Positions 35,442 to 48,005 of a stretch of 64,000 nt of DNA are shown here, one piece after another (position 1 is the first letter of the stretch; every line of letters begins with the position of its first letter). The translations under genes were made by a program, and so were the position numbers. The stretch covers positions 473,676 to 537,675 of the forward strand of contig NW_006763135.1 in NCBI RefSeq assembly GCF_000264905.1, written 5' to 3'. The notes beneath the pieces were generated by a model, which did not search any database, was not told the origin of the DNA, and worked only from the letters and a program-made list of their open reading frames with translations. The DNA is from Stereum hirsutum FP-91666 SS1. Its lineage: Eukaryota; Basidiomycota; Agaricomycetes; Russulales; Stereaceae.

Positions 35442-36831
35442 CTTGCCCACTCAGAAGCGCCCAAACATATCACAGGGCAGATCGAAGCAACTGAGTTCTT
35501 TTCACACCTCTCCTCGTCACCCACCCGAACTGCCTTAAGATGCGTCGATCTCCGGTGTTCGGCGGGTGCGAAACGTGTCACGGAGAGAATGACATGTATC
35601 GTGGTGGACGAAGTCAGTGTGAACTAAACGTCTCGTTTTGCAGATGGGATATGCATATAGGGAGCTGCTTCCAACTTCTGTAGTCTCCGGGATCATGGAC
35701 GAATGTTCAACACTAATCGTGTCGTCGGCTCGCATGTGATGCACTTCGAAGGTCAGTCAACACAATAGGTGAAGACGGTGAAGACGTTGGCGAGGACTGC
35801 GAGGTCGAAAGAACGAGCACGCATAGATCCCGCGCCCGAGCAACAGGCACGGTCCTAAACGGCGAACACAGAACTCGAGGCCCAGAAAATTCCCAAGCTC
35901 TCCGCTAAAAAGCAATGATATGCCTATCCCCATGGTATGTGGATTTTAGCCTTAGAGTGAGACTTCGAGAAGTACAAAGATCGAAGAAGGCCTGCCATTG
36001 GAAGCGAACACGAGCAGCGCTTTTCACTACGCCTACGTCCAACTTGGTTGGGTGGATAAATTTATATCTTCGATAAAGGAGCTTACATACAAACTGCCAT
36101 TTTCGGCTACTCAACGTTATTCAACAACGAACATTGACACTGACTATGCTCAGCACTCAAGCCCTATGTAGCCTAGCATAGTGCGATTTTGCCCCGCCAA
36201 GCTATCGCGCCGGATATGAAAAGCCATGAATAGAGAGCTCTGGGAGTCAAGGAACAGACTCCAGTGAAAGTGAGACAAGATACGGACCGAACGCGAACAT
36301 TTGAGCGTCAGAGCCGCCAGAGGGGATAATGGATCCGGAGGAAGGAGCAAAGAAGAGGAACGCGCCATTCCGAACTCTCGTTTCAGAGTCCGCCTGCAAG
36401 TCCGTTTCAGCAAAACCTACGCCACAGTGGCACCGTATGCTCACCCAACCGTTCTCCCACGGATCTAGCACGTTTCATCAGACAGTCCAGTCAACAGTGC
36501 GCCAGCTAAGGCGTCTATAAAGGCCCGACGGAGAGTTATCTATTCGGCATAAAGTCTCAGGGGATACACAAACGCCACAGTATCGTACTCAAACACTCCG
36601 AAAACACCCGTCCACTGCATCTGAATCGTACACCAATCGTACATCCCCAACGTCAACCCTTCTGCAAAAACATACAAATAAGAAACATTCCGCATCTACA
36701 AATGAAAGAATGATCTTTGAATAATCTACTATTCGGGAAAAAACTAGAATACTGTCTTTCCCGATCGTGGTAAAAGCTCCATCTCATAACCATTGATTGA
36801 GGGTTCATATTCGTTTTGCTGGGTCCTGTGG
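35442..36831. other. Intergenic, no gene seen
   Basis: Upstream region of alcohol oxidase copy B and 3' region of the DUF6533 gene. Only short, mutually overlapping open frames. Confidence 0.4.
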
Positions 36832-38734
36832 TCAGCTTTCATCGCTCTCCTTGGCAGCGAACTGCGATGATATCATCGAACTCACAGAAGAACCTCTTTG
36901 CGTCGTTATTCCGGATCCTCTAGTTTTCGAAGGGGCCGCGCCCTCGTACGAACCGCGAGCGGTCTCGCTCTCCGCTGAGTTCACCCAACCAATCGAGTCC
37001 TTCCATCGTCCATGATCCAACGGCGCGCCGATATTCCCAAGGATTCTACCTTCGGCGTTCGTGAATGTCAACTTCGGAATGGTGTCGATCTCGTCGGTGT
37101 ATACGATTCTGTGTTGTGTTGAATACTCGCGGAGATTGAGTACGAGACGGTTGACGAGCATGTTCGGCGTGCTATGCCAAATCATTTCATGGTATAAGTT
37201 TTGTCACGGAATCGATAGCGGCGGTGGATGGTGGAACAAACTCACTAGTCGCAGTATGCAGACATTATCGCCGTGAACGCGTATCCAGAGTACGAGTTCT
37301 ATTCGACAAGTAGAACTTGTGTTATATTTTGACACCCGCCGGACCCAGAAAATACTCACATCCCCACCGACGATTGTTGCCTATTGCGAAGAAAACATGA
37401 AGTAAGGATGAAGTGGCCATAGACAATAATGTTTCATCAAGCTCTCACGATGTGTAGCGACATGTCTATCGCCGTCATGAGAAAGACAAGCCTGAAAGTG
37501 TGATAGATATTCTTCAGCGGTCGAGTAACACTTAGTACAGGCTGAAAAACTCGCAGAAAATAAATAATGCCTGAAGTTTCGCGTAAATCATTCAGCACGC
37601 GTAAAGTATCTAGACAGGTTACTCACCGTCGCGGAGAAGAATGTTCGCAATCCCCTCTTGCGCTATCTGTCGCATCTCGCGAACGTGTCGAACCGTCTTC
37701 TTGAGGGTCAACACGAAGACGAATGTATCAAAACCCAATGCGAGAGAGTCCGTCGTGAGTTGCACTATAAAAGGTCAGATTTCTTTCAGATCTGGGACCA
37801 GGTGTGGTCAATGCACGCACTACTGTGACAGTAAAGTACCCTCCTTAGCGAGAGTATTACAGTTGAACATTCAGGCACGCACGCATTGAACGTATGAAGG
37901 TTTGCACTGACTTCACTACCACATCGTAATCCCAATTCGCCATAGCCAGTGGATCCTGTCTGCCGTATTGCTTTGACGACAGTCTGAGCAGAAAAAAGAG
38001 AATCAATGTCTATCCACCGAGTATATTTCACAATAGACGCACCCAGAGGTCGACGCCAAGTCTTGCTAGCACGAGTATGGATGCTATGACAATGATCCAT
38101 CGATTTCGGTTGTACAGAGCGTACACCCTCATAGTCAATATTGCTAGAAAGCGATAAACGATCAGCACATTAGTTTGATAAATAAAAGGAAAGACGACGA
38201 AGAAGACCACACACCGCTCGTGGTCATGACAGTGACGATACCACATGCATAATAGAGATGGTGCCAGAAGGAACAACTAAAGTTGAGGCATAATTAATAC
38301 AACAATAAGGTCATGGATGGTGGACAGGAATCCTCGAGACCTTGTTGAGGAGGCATAGCCAGGAGTGTTTGCGTAGAGTTCAGCAACGATAGACGCGAGC
38401 AGCAGGTAACGATTGACAAGGAAAATCAGGGAAACGCCAGTGAACTTCTTCATCCAGATCGTATGTATTTCCATCGGGAGGGTCTGAAGGTAGTCGTACA
38501 TCCAGAATACTGTATGTGTCGATCTCAGTATACAGGAGACATATGGATTTGTTTGGAGAAGCGTCTGGAGGGTGACTGACCACGTGCAGATTGGTTTACA
38601 TAGTCCTCTAAAAGCCTACAATCACCGATAGGAGAAAAGTATGTGATGAACCTCATTCACTGAATGATATGACAATGAGCCACTCACGAGAGTTCGATGT
38701 CTTGTATGGTCACCCCGACAGTCGCGTTCGACAT
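36832..38734 (-). CDS. DUF6533 integral membrane protein 2
   Basis: Start MSNATVGVTIQDIELS at 38734; the next 35-nt exon gives LLEDYVNQSAR and the following one the hallmark VFWMYDYLQTLPMEIHTIW and SLIFLVNRYLLLASIVAEL. Later exons read FWHHLYYACGIVTVMTTS, ILTMRVYALYNRNRWII, a loop ending LHTFNARVLYCH, then LALGFDTFVFVLTLKKTVRH, IANILLRDG and PNMLVNRLVLNLREYS. The C-terminal cytosolic tail contains GAPLDHGRWKDSIGW and is Ser-rich. Exon order and phases match the other two copies. The family has about seven membrane helices and unknown function. The last exon ends at TGA 36832 after KESDES. Confidence 0.75.
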
Positions 38735-40124
38735 GCTGATGGTGGGAAGAGGAGAGCTCAGATCGCTGAGGATCGAAGGTGTTATATGAGCTTCAAGGAG
38801 CGTGCACGCGGCGCCCATACACAAGATCCGCATGTTAAAGCATCAGGCAGGAACTCAACAAACTATCCAGATGAAATCCTTATCAGCACATGGAAAGACC
38901 TGATTGAAAGAGAAAAGGCTTTGTAGCTTGCGGAGGACGTTCAGACACCTACGAGAAGGATGAATCCTTGAACAACTCGATGAGCTTGGGTCATGCCGCC
39001 GCACAATTTGAGGCCTGCAGCGATATGAAAGGTCTGACCCAGGCGAACAAGTCCAAGTTGCGTCTCTAACATGGTTGAGCACATTGAGGTCCAAACTTTT
39101 TGTCTCCTATGGCGCTTTCAAAGTTCGTTGCCACGCATGCAGCATTTCATCCGGGTGATGAGAAAACATCGCACTGCTATCGTGCAGGAATCCAAAAGAT
39201 TCATATGCTTTGGCGGTACCGTATCTGTTTAATACCCCTCACATATTATGTTCTACCTGGTACCTAGTGGTGGTAGGATAGATCCGCACCGAGTAACCAA
39301 ATCTAAGGATCGACGTACGCCGACAAGGCATAATGGCCGATAGCAGGAAAGACATGTATTGGTCGCCTCTTACCGTCTGTCAACAGCCGGACCTACCATG
39401 CCATACAACTCTTCTCAAGGCACCAAGTAGGATGATTGGTCGGGAGGGGCTTTGAAGATCTGCATATTTCGATGCCGAGGTGAAGACCATGAGGGCATCG
39501 GAAGGAAACATACCGATTCACTAGGCCGATATACGAGTCCACACGGTGGCGAGATAAGCTGGAGTGGTCCAGCTAGCACGAGTCTCTGAATACGAAGCGT
39601 CTAAAACCCCTTTCACAGCTAGTTCATGCCGTTGAAAATATGTCGGCGTGTCGATCCTAAATCCGGTCCCGAAGATATAGTCGTCTGAGGTCACGGTGGG
39701 CCACACATTGTGGGTGGAGAATAGGCGACAGGCTGCGAGCCAAATACCCCCCACGAGTTCGCGCCCGTAGATCTTTGAAAGACATACGCATGGAAACGCC
39801 TTTCAAGAGCAAAGTCGTGTTCAGATCAGCCAGTACAGTGGGCAGAAGAAGCTGGTCAGGATCAGAAGTTCAAAGCCATTCAAAGCGCGCTTTGTTTGGG
39901 GAGGCTGAGAATGTGGATTCTCACGCCACACATTACCAAATTGAGCGAGCAAGGGCAGCTGATTGCTTTAGCACGACTACAACGGTGGAGCCCAAACAGC
40001 TACAGCTCTCTGAACCAAACCCTCACCTTCTCACAACACGTTGTCAGGACTCTTTTTACACTGCCGACAGCCTTTGATCTTTACTTTATATATTGTATAC
40101 CATATTTCATCGACGACAGAAACT
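38735..40124. other. Intergenic, no gene seen
   Basis: About 1.4 kb between the divergent DUF6533 gene 2 and GLC8. Short open frames on both strands lack support. Confidence 0.45.
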
Positions 40125-41169
40125 ATGTCGGAGACCACGATCAGCAGCCCACCATCTCACCCGCCAGCCCCTAGCCGCACAGCGTCAGGCCGGCCAAAGG
40201 GAATCCTTAAGAATGCACCAGCGCCACCTCTACCGACACCAGGGGGACAGCAGTGCGCATTTCTGTGACCATTTGCTTTCTTTCATACGTTGACTATCTT
40301 GATCTCTATCAGCTTGCAATGGGACGAGGCGAACATTGCCCTCACGGAACTTCAGAAGGACAGTCTGATGAAGATCACAGAGCCAAAGACGCCATATGTC
40401 CGTTACAATGCAGAGACAGACACCGTGGAGGGCGGTAGGTTGCCATATTATCAAAGAGCGAACATATCTCACTTTGCTCCTAGATATCCCCAACCTCGAT
40501 CTCGGAAATCTCGACTCTAGCTCCCCATCATCCCCCATCCTGCGGACCCAATCACCAACATCCAGCACTGGCCCTGACGTACCTAATTCCGGACCTTCGT
40601 CTCGTCGTACTTCGTTCTCCTCTGCCTCTCTCAGTCATCCATCTGCTGCAAGCCCACCGCTCGACCCCACCATCCTGAATACCCAAGCCAACTCTGCGAT
40701 CGGATCAGGGAGACCTACGAGTATCAGTGGGCGAAGTGGAAGTGGAAGTTCGAGTCGAAGCACAAGCTTCAATCTGCCTTCCGATGCGAGAGGTGATATC
40801 ACTGGGATTGGCAGCGATGCGGAGAGGGGCGAAGTAGAAGAGGAAGAGATGGATGAAGAAAGTGAGCGATTCCCTCGCTCTTATATGCATCGTAATAACA
40901 TATCTTCATCAGCGCAAGCTAAGCATGAGGCCTTCATCAAGGCTAGAGGCCGGCACTACTCGAACGAAGCGGAAGCCATGAAGGTCGGTAGTCATACTCT
41001 ACGTTGCGTCTCTTATCATCTTCTAACGGCCTTGATATAGATGGCGCAGAAACTCATGGAGGAGGAAGACGACGATGCGGAGGAAGAGACGAACGGTGCG
41101 GTAGACGACGATGTCTCTATGAATGGCGACGAACCACCCAAGGTCAACGGAGTCGTCCATGGCATTTGA
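40125..41169 (+). CDS. GLC8: Protein phosphatase 1 regulator GLC8 / inhibitor-2
   Basis: Exons 40125-40252, 40313-40434, 40484-40861, 40913-40983 and 41041-41169 close to 275 aa. All three conserved inhibitor-2 elements are present: the PP1-docking KGILK near residue 25, [17 protein letters not shown] with [13 protein letters not shown] (about residues 43-75), and the C-terminal [20 protein letters not shown] helix with [13 protein letters not shown] Ser/Pro-rich linker separates them and an acidic tail closes the protein. GLC8 binds type-1 phosphatase Glc7/PP1 and modulates its activity in glycogen metabolism and mitosis; it acts in cytosol and nucleus. The TPY motif is the usual GSK3/CDK phosphorylation site. 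Length is typical for basidiomycetes. Confidence 0.93.
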
Positions 41170-42397
41170 AGATTCACCGTCATTCGGAGTCACACCTTAG
41201 GGGGCAGCGTTGTCCCGATGGTCTTCATGTTAGCTTTATTTTGACGGGCAATGGATGGACGATGGCGAACGAAGATGCGATAGCAAGTGGGGTGGTAGGC
41301 GGCCGCGGTGAGATAGACGGTCAGTGAAGTTTCTTGAGATGTACCTTCTGATACCGAATGCGATGCTTTTTCTGGACGTTCGGCTTTATCGTGTGCCCCT
41401 GACGTACTCTGTCTGAGAATGAGATACCTCATGATTTCATGTAGATTCAAAGCATTCCTGTATGGCTTGGAAGTTGTGGTTGTTTGCTAAGATCTAGTTT
41501 CACTCTTGCATTTGCGCCGAAATTCCTTGTAATGAGGTGGCGCGCCACAGTTCATTTCTCGACGGCGCCACTTATCAAAACTCCGACCTGCTCCGACCGG
41601 AATTCAACATTTGTTCACGAATCTCTTCTCCGTCACTCACTCTTGTCTTCTCTTTTGGGTCACTCTAAGGTTCGTTCGAACATCATTTTATTCTTCCCTA
41701 TTCTTCCCCATCATTCTGATAAATGCTCTACCTTGGTCATATATACTCCAGTGATATGTCTGGCTTCTGTTATTGGTGACGAACATAAAGCTGTACACTG
41801 GCTGCATCGTTTTGTCGATTGCGTGACCAACCTGTACATGCATCGACACTGGCCCTGCTCTCTGTAAGTATGTGCACGAAGACGTGCAGTCCGGTGTTCA
41901 CATTTGCGAGGACAATCATTGTCCATATTTGCGTGGGAGTGTGTATTGTTGGTGGGTCTGTTGTGGACTTGTCTCGAGCCTCGCAATTCCTCTAATCCCC
42001 GTGGTTTGGGCGATCTATCGCGTGCACTCCACGTTCCGACGGATAAAGGATTGGCAGGCAGGAAGGAAGCGAGCGAAAGAAACGCCGACCGAGCTTGGAC
42101 CGAGCCCATCAAATCCTGGATGATACCGACCGATGTTGTTTCGTCTCCAGCTACGGCAAATCACATTGACCCCCTGTCCCAAATCTCTGGCGTTGTGACT
42201 TCACAGAAGGGATTTACACTGATTAGCATTTGATTCGATGATTGCTGAGATATCGACTGATGTGGAGATGGGCCACTTTCTGAGTCCGAACACCTTGCGG
42301 ATCGTTCATACAAAACACGAACTTGGCTTCGTTCCTTCGATCACGGCGTCAAGTGAAACGCCCTCTTTGCCCGAACTCCCCTCCCGCTCCTACCGTC
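41170..42397. other. Intergenic, no supported gene
   Basis: Contains a 12-bp palindrome with a GGCGCGCC core (41537-41548). A 84-codon frame at 41872-42123 has one hydrophobic stretch followed by basic residues, but no other support. Confidence 0.4.
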
Positions 42398-44359
42398 ATG
42401 TCGAATACAAGCTTGGAGGAACTCATACAAGACGTCGAACTAACGCAAGCTGTTCTTCTGAGTTTCCAAACGATGTTCTAGCTCAACTCATTGTCTCTGC
42501 TTTAGGCAACTGTCGGTGTTCGTGGCTACATCTGCCCGCGGTTCGCATCTGCGTCTCGATCACGTTATCCCTCCTCGAATATTGACATCGCCTCTCCTTC
42601 TGTCTGGAAATATCAGCATTATGGATATACGACTACATTCAAACCCTCCCGATGGAGATACACGCCATTTGGTCCCAAAAAATGACCGGGATTTCGTTCA
42701 TGTTCCTGGTCAATCGCTATCTACTCCTCATCGCTATTATAGCTCAGATCTATGGGGACTCTCCAGGAAATGATTCCATCGCAAGGTGACACTTCAATGT
42801 TCTTGTTTGGTGTGACGCAGAGACTAACCATGTTTGGTTTGTAGTTGTACAGTATGGGAGCGTTTTCATTATGTATGTGGCATCATTACCGTGGTGACTA
42901 CAAGTGGTAAGTCTTGTCTCGGCATATTCCCCGTCGAGCAAGAACTTCATATCCTTTTCTAGGTCTGTTCACTATGAGGGTGTACGCCATGTATGGACAT
43001 AGCCGAGGGATCATCGTTGTGGCTTCAGTTCTTGTCTTAGGAAGGCTTGCTGTTGATATTTGGGTACGTCGATCCAGATGACCACATGGTATATAGGCTC
43101 TAATCCGTTGGGTTTCTTAGAATACTACGCTGTTGAAACAAGTGGATGGCTCTAGCCTGAGCGCTAGCTTGTGGGACTTCCGATGCAATAATGGATTCAC
43201 AGGCAACCCCGAGACATATAATGAGTATGTTGTCCATCCTAAGGGCGTCCGTCGCGCATTCTAACACAGTGAACCGTTTCTCGTGGTCTAGCCGTGTGTT
43301 GTCCCGTTTATATTCGAGCCTTACGGGTATCTGATTCCTGACGTGAACCACAACACACAGTACAACTCGCCACCGACACCCTAGCTTTGGCATTCGACAC
43401 ATTCATCTTTGCATTGACGCTGCGAAAGACGTTCTTTCATGTCCGTGAAATGCGGCGTCTATCGCAAACGGGAATCGCTGATATCCTTCTCCGCGATGGT
43501 GAGCGTTCCAAGCTACCTTCATCGCACACATTCACGCTGAGATACTGCTCACCTTTCAGGAATTCTATACTTCCTGTGTGTACCCTGTGTCCGCCACTCG
43601 TCTTCGATCGTACACTCAAGGATGTGTATGGCCCCTTAGAATTGTCTTCTTGATCACGGTAGTAGACATGACTCTGCATATCGTGAGTATCTCGATAGCA
43701 TCATTCCGAACCATGCCTCATAATGTCAATACTACCACAGATCACCGTCGTAAGCCCCGAGGTAAGTTATGTCGATTACCTCTGGCGCTAGAAGATAACA
43801 CTGCTATGTGATAGCAATCGTTGGGTACATACTCATTGACATCCATCATGTCCTCGTATTACGACTAGTCAGTGCGATTCATTGCTTTTTTTCGCTCATT
43901 CATACTCAGTAGGCAACCCCGTGCTACTCCTATAGCATGCCCAACCTCCTCATCAACCGACTCGTCCTCAACCTTCGCAACTATTCGACACCGCTACATC
44001 AAGGTATCATCACCGAGCCCAACGACCTTCCGGACATGATGTTTCAGTCTCGCTCGAACCGAGTACTAGGAAACATCGCAGCGCCGTTGGATCACGGTCA
44101 GTGGAAGGATACGTTCGGTTGGCTAGAGACGGAGGAAAGCGACGGCGGAAGCGGCGATCCCGAAGAGCCATTGGATGGTACAACTGCCGGGGAGAGTTCT
44201 CTGCTGACAGACTCGGTGAGCGACCTCGTTTCTTTTTCATGTACAAGGAAGCTGAACTATAGCTTCTAGGCAGATGCCTCTGAGCGAAGAGCCAGTGTCG
44301 TGATAGAGATGGACGACATGGTGCCACTTCCACACTCACCACCAAATGACTTGGTCTGA
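42398..44359 (+). CDS. DUF6533 integral membrane protein 3
   Basis: Fourteen exons close to 397 aa: 42398-42444, 42506-42540, 42617-42785, 42845-42906, 42963-43063, 43121-43224, 43292-43326, 43361-43498, 43560-43575, 43640-43682, 43741-43761, 43815-43867, 43936-44215, 44270-44359. The first intron has a GC donor (gcaagc). Start MSNTSLEELIQDVELTQ, hallmark ALWIYDYIQTLPMEIHAIW and SFMFLVNRYLLLIAIIAQI, then LFTMRVYAMYGHSRG, LALAFDTFIFALTLRKTF, ILLRDGILYFLIVFLITVVD and PNLLINRLVLNLRNYS. The tail has AAPLDHGQWKDTFGW and an acidic end. Seven helices are likely. It lies on the other side of GLC8 from copy 2, in opposite orientation. Function unknown; receptor-like topology is inference. Confidence 0.8.
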
Positions 44360-44633
44360 CATTGATTAGTGCGGTCTTTTGTATCCTCTTTGTAACTTTC
44401 TCAATAGCTTTCATTCTTCCGTACGGTATCGCTCGTAACGGCAGGCCCCTGTCAGTGTTGGCATCATTCGCCGCTCAATCGGAACATTGTGGCGCAAATC
44501 ATGTGGCCCAGAGCTTCGTTCAAAATAATTCCTGACAACAAATAAAAATCACAAAACACAAAGCCCACAAAACACAAGTCCACAACCTTCCGTACACTTC
44601 TCCCCTTGCTCCGTTTTGACTCGCGCCTTCTTC

Positions 44634-47041
44634 TCAGGGCAGAGCCAACACGATATCCTTCAAGAGGCCGAAGTTGGGTGTTCCCAGACCGGTTACTATA
44701 AATCCACAAAAATTAGTAAAAATTCTCCAGGACCAAGAAGCAGAAAACGGCGCACCTGGGTCCCACCCAGAAGTAACGTTGAAGCCTGTCGTTCCACATC
44801 CCGCATTGTTCCCAACGAGAATGTCCGTCAAACCCGCGAACCCAGTCGAGTACAAGAACGGGTTCAAAAACCCAAGCGTGCTCAACCCCGCATCGATCCT
44901 CGCACTATTCAACAACGCAATAACTCCCGCAAACGTCGGCGAACTGGCCGAAGTACCACCGATGAGGGTAGGCGAGCCGTCGATGAAGATGCGGAGGAAG
45001 TCGCCCTGGGCGGAGACGTCGGGGTAGGCACGGCCGGAGGCGTTGAAGAGGCCGGCGTAGGTGCCTTCGGGGAGGGCGGCGAGGTAGGCAGAGACGACGG
45101 AGTCTTGGTAGGAGGGACGGACGAAGTAGTTGGAGAAGCCACCGCCGGAGAAGAAGCGAGAGACGGCGGTCTCAGGGATGTGGTTGGTGGCGCCGACGGC
45201 GGTCACGCTGATACCATATTTTGTTAGTCAAAGAAAGAATGTTGTAGAAGTTGGAGACGAATACTGACAATGGACAGCTGGCAGGGAAGGCGGGGATGAA
45301 GACAGTAGCGTTTGTGCCGTTGTTAGAGAAGCACTGCTGAGTGGCGGGATTTGAGTCGCCTGCAGAACAATCAGCACCAATCAGTATCTCGGACAAAGAG
45401 TACGATAGAATAAGACATAAAACGTACCATCGCCGACACCACCATCTCCGGAGCTGAACATTACAGAGACACCGCGGGCGCCGAGTTGAGCAAAGCCATT
45501 GCAAGCAGTAATAGCGAAGGACTCGGGGACTGTAGGGTTAGGTTCAGCAACTGAGGCGATATGCACGACCGGCACTGAAGGTTACCTGTCTGCTCACTAA
45601 GAAAAGAAGTGGTCTCAGTACATAGTCAGATTATATTCGGAAGCGACGTACTCATCACCGTAAGAAGTCGAGATGGTTTGAGGAATAGTCGTCTGGTTGA
45701 GGACGAAGTCCAGCCACTATAGATGGAAATTAGACACCGTCATGCATCATGGTCGACGGTCCCACTTGCCTCGGTGTAAGGTTCATTGGTATCAGTGGGG
45801 GTTCCAGTGTCGGCTTAAGGACGGCACCAATGAGATGCGAAATCAAGACGCCTGAACTTCGGGAGAAAAGACGTACGTATAAATGGTGGGGATCCACCAG
45901 TAGACCAGAACAGACCAGGGGTTGGGAACGAGACACCGAGAGCGAATTGGGTATCGAGGTTTGCTTCCGCACCGGCGTTGGCAGGTGTCTGGTCGTTCTC
46001 TCCACCTGTACACGACAATTCTCCGGTTAGCAACAAATCCCCCACGTTATCACGCAAGAAATGAAAAGGATTGCACGAACCGTTCACGAGCTCAACGCTA
46101 AAGTTGGTGCCAACAGCTTGCGGAAGCTGGTCGGCGTAGAAGTCCTGCAAATCCTGGAAGTTCGCGAACTGCTCGAGGTAACCCGTCAAGCCAATGGCGT
46201 TTCCATTCGTAGCACTTGCGTTGAAGTCGGTGACATTGTAGAGCTCGTTGATGCATGTGACGGTGATAGTCGAGTTACAGCTGTTGTCGACCACGGTACC
46301 AGATCCAGAGGTAATGGAACCCGTGCTCTCGGGGATAGAATCGGCATGATCAATGACGCTAATGAAGGAGCGCTGGGGCTTGAGGCGACCGAACATAGTC
46401 TGGACATCGTTCGCGGGTCAGGAGAGCCAAGGGGAGGTGACGATGAGAGAAGAACAAACAGTTGGCTGCACGCCTGAGACATGCTCATGAAGGTCCTCGG
46501 GAAGTGCATAGCTCGTCGTGCGAACAATCACGTCTCCGTCGACAGCATGTTGCCACATATAATATTTCTGGCTCACACGGCCCCGCATTAGTGGCGAAAG
46601 TGGGTCCAAGACCACGGAACGTCTACTCACCGTGTCCAACATCTTCTCTGCCATCGACACAGGCACCTTCACTTTGACCCAGTCCGGACCCCTCGCGCAA
46701 TCGCTCTCCTGGATGTTGTGCTCCTCCAACCACCTCGAGACAGCATCGACACTCTCACCGTGTGGCTTCACCAACTCGTCCACCTCCTCCTTCGAGAGAT
46801 GCGCTCCATACCTCGGGTGAGACGGATCGCTGACCTCGTAGAGATGGCTCTCGAGCGTAGCAAAGTTGGGCTGCGGGAACGCGATGCGCAGGTTGATTTT
46901 GTGGTCCGCAGGAGGAGTGCCGACATTGACCCAGTTACGAGGAACGTTAATGCTCTCCTTGACCTTGCTGGAGCGTCTCAGACCAGGAGTGGCAGAGGCG
47001 ACGCCGCCGAGAGCGAGCACAACTGAAGCGAACACGAGCAT
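44634..47041 (-). CDS. Sedolisin (S53) serine-carboxyl protease 1
   Basis: Secreted protease with signal peptide MLVFASVVLALGGVASA. The pro-kumamolisin activation domain follows ([34 protein letters not shown]). The catalytic Glu and Asp lie in GAEANLDTQFA, the oxyanion Asp in MFSSGDGGVGDG, and the nucleophile Ser in IGGTSASSPTFAG. Calcium ligands are in [12 protein letters not shown] and [13 protein letters not shown]. Architecture matches fungal tripeptidyl-peptidase-type sedolisins, which remove tripeptides from peptides at acid pH outside the cell. At least eight introns interrupt it, at positions shared with the two paralogues below. A TATATAAG box lies about 50 nt before the ATG. No break is seen in the catalytic residues. 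Confidence 0.93.
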
Positions 47042-48005
47042 GCTGTCCTAGGGGCCGTTGTGAGGCCCGAGCATCGACACATGCGTCCCTTATATACGCG
47101 TTGCCTAGCAGGAAAGAAGTCCCGGGGCAGGAGAAGCCAAGGAGAAGCATGAACCGGCAAGCGTGATCTGAATTCCTGTGAAAGAGATAAGCGAATGCTA
47201 AATGAAGACTGTATTTCGAGACCGAACAATCATTATTCTTGCTGTGCTTTCGCCGGAGGAGAGCATGCTGCTGACTTTCGGTGGGAAGTGTTCTTGATGC
47301 TTGTGCAGCCGTTGTGGGAGTACATGGGAGTCCAATCGTGTCCAGCCATGTTGCTCTCATCAGATCGCGAGCTTCAGAAGAGTTCTGGTCTTGCATCGCA
47401 CCGTTCGTCAAGTACGATGGCGAGCCTTGGCCGGCGCATTGAGAAGCCGAATATACTTGGCCTCCTAACGATTTCGGTAACAGTCAGACGTAGTTGGGCG
47501 GAGCTGCGACCCTGTCCATGATGGCGGCATGACAGAGTACCAAGTTTACATGTGGACGTGTGAGCTGTTCCTCGAGACTCGGCGTACCAAAATGCAATTG
47601 TACTCGCCGTCATCGTTTCATACTATAACCTAATTTCCGTCGATTTACATTGTTCTCGAATGGGGATAGTCTAGCCGGCCTACTACACGGTTTTCTTGGG
47701 CAACGATCTAGCGCCGTCACGTCGGATGGATGGGAGTAAGTACACGACAATCAGAGGACAACATAAAATTTGCACAAGTCGATGAGGAAGGAGTGCGAAA
47801 GCTTGAAAAGGGCGTTAGACTGTTGGCGGTCTGTCTTAAAAGGAAACCGCTCCGCCGAAAACAGACACATTCGGTGGGTGGCGCTGAGGCAAAACTGCGA
47901 GATACCGTAGGCGAGGCCAATCTACCTCAAGAACGTGGATATATCTACGAAGACTAGGCTACAAAATCGCACCAACTGCGGTCGGACACCCTGGTTCAAA
48001 GAATA
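47042..48005. other. Intergenic between sedolisins 1 and 2
   Basis: Promoter of sedolisin 1 and 3' region of sedolisin 2. No gene supported. Confidence 0.45.
47089..47096 (-). promoter_or_regulatory. TATA box of sedolisin 1
   Basis: TATATAAG on the minus strand, 48-55 nt before the start codon at 47041. Confidence 0.6.

Noticed and set aside
41872..42123. 84-aa frame with one hydrophobic stretch
   Set aside because: The hydrophobic-basic pattern is suggestive but there is no homologue, promoter or splice evidence.
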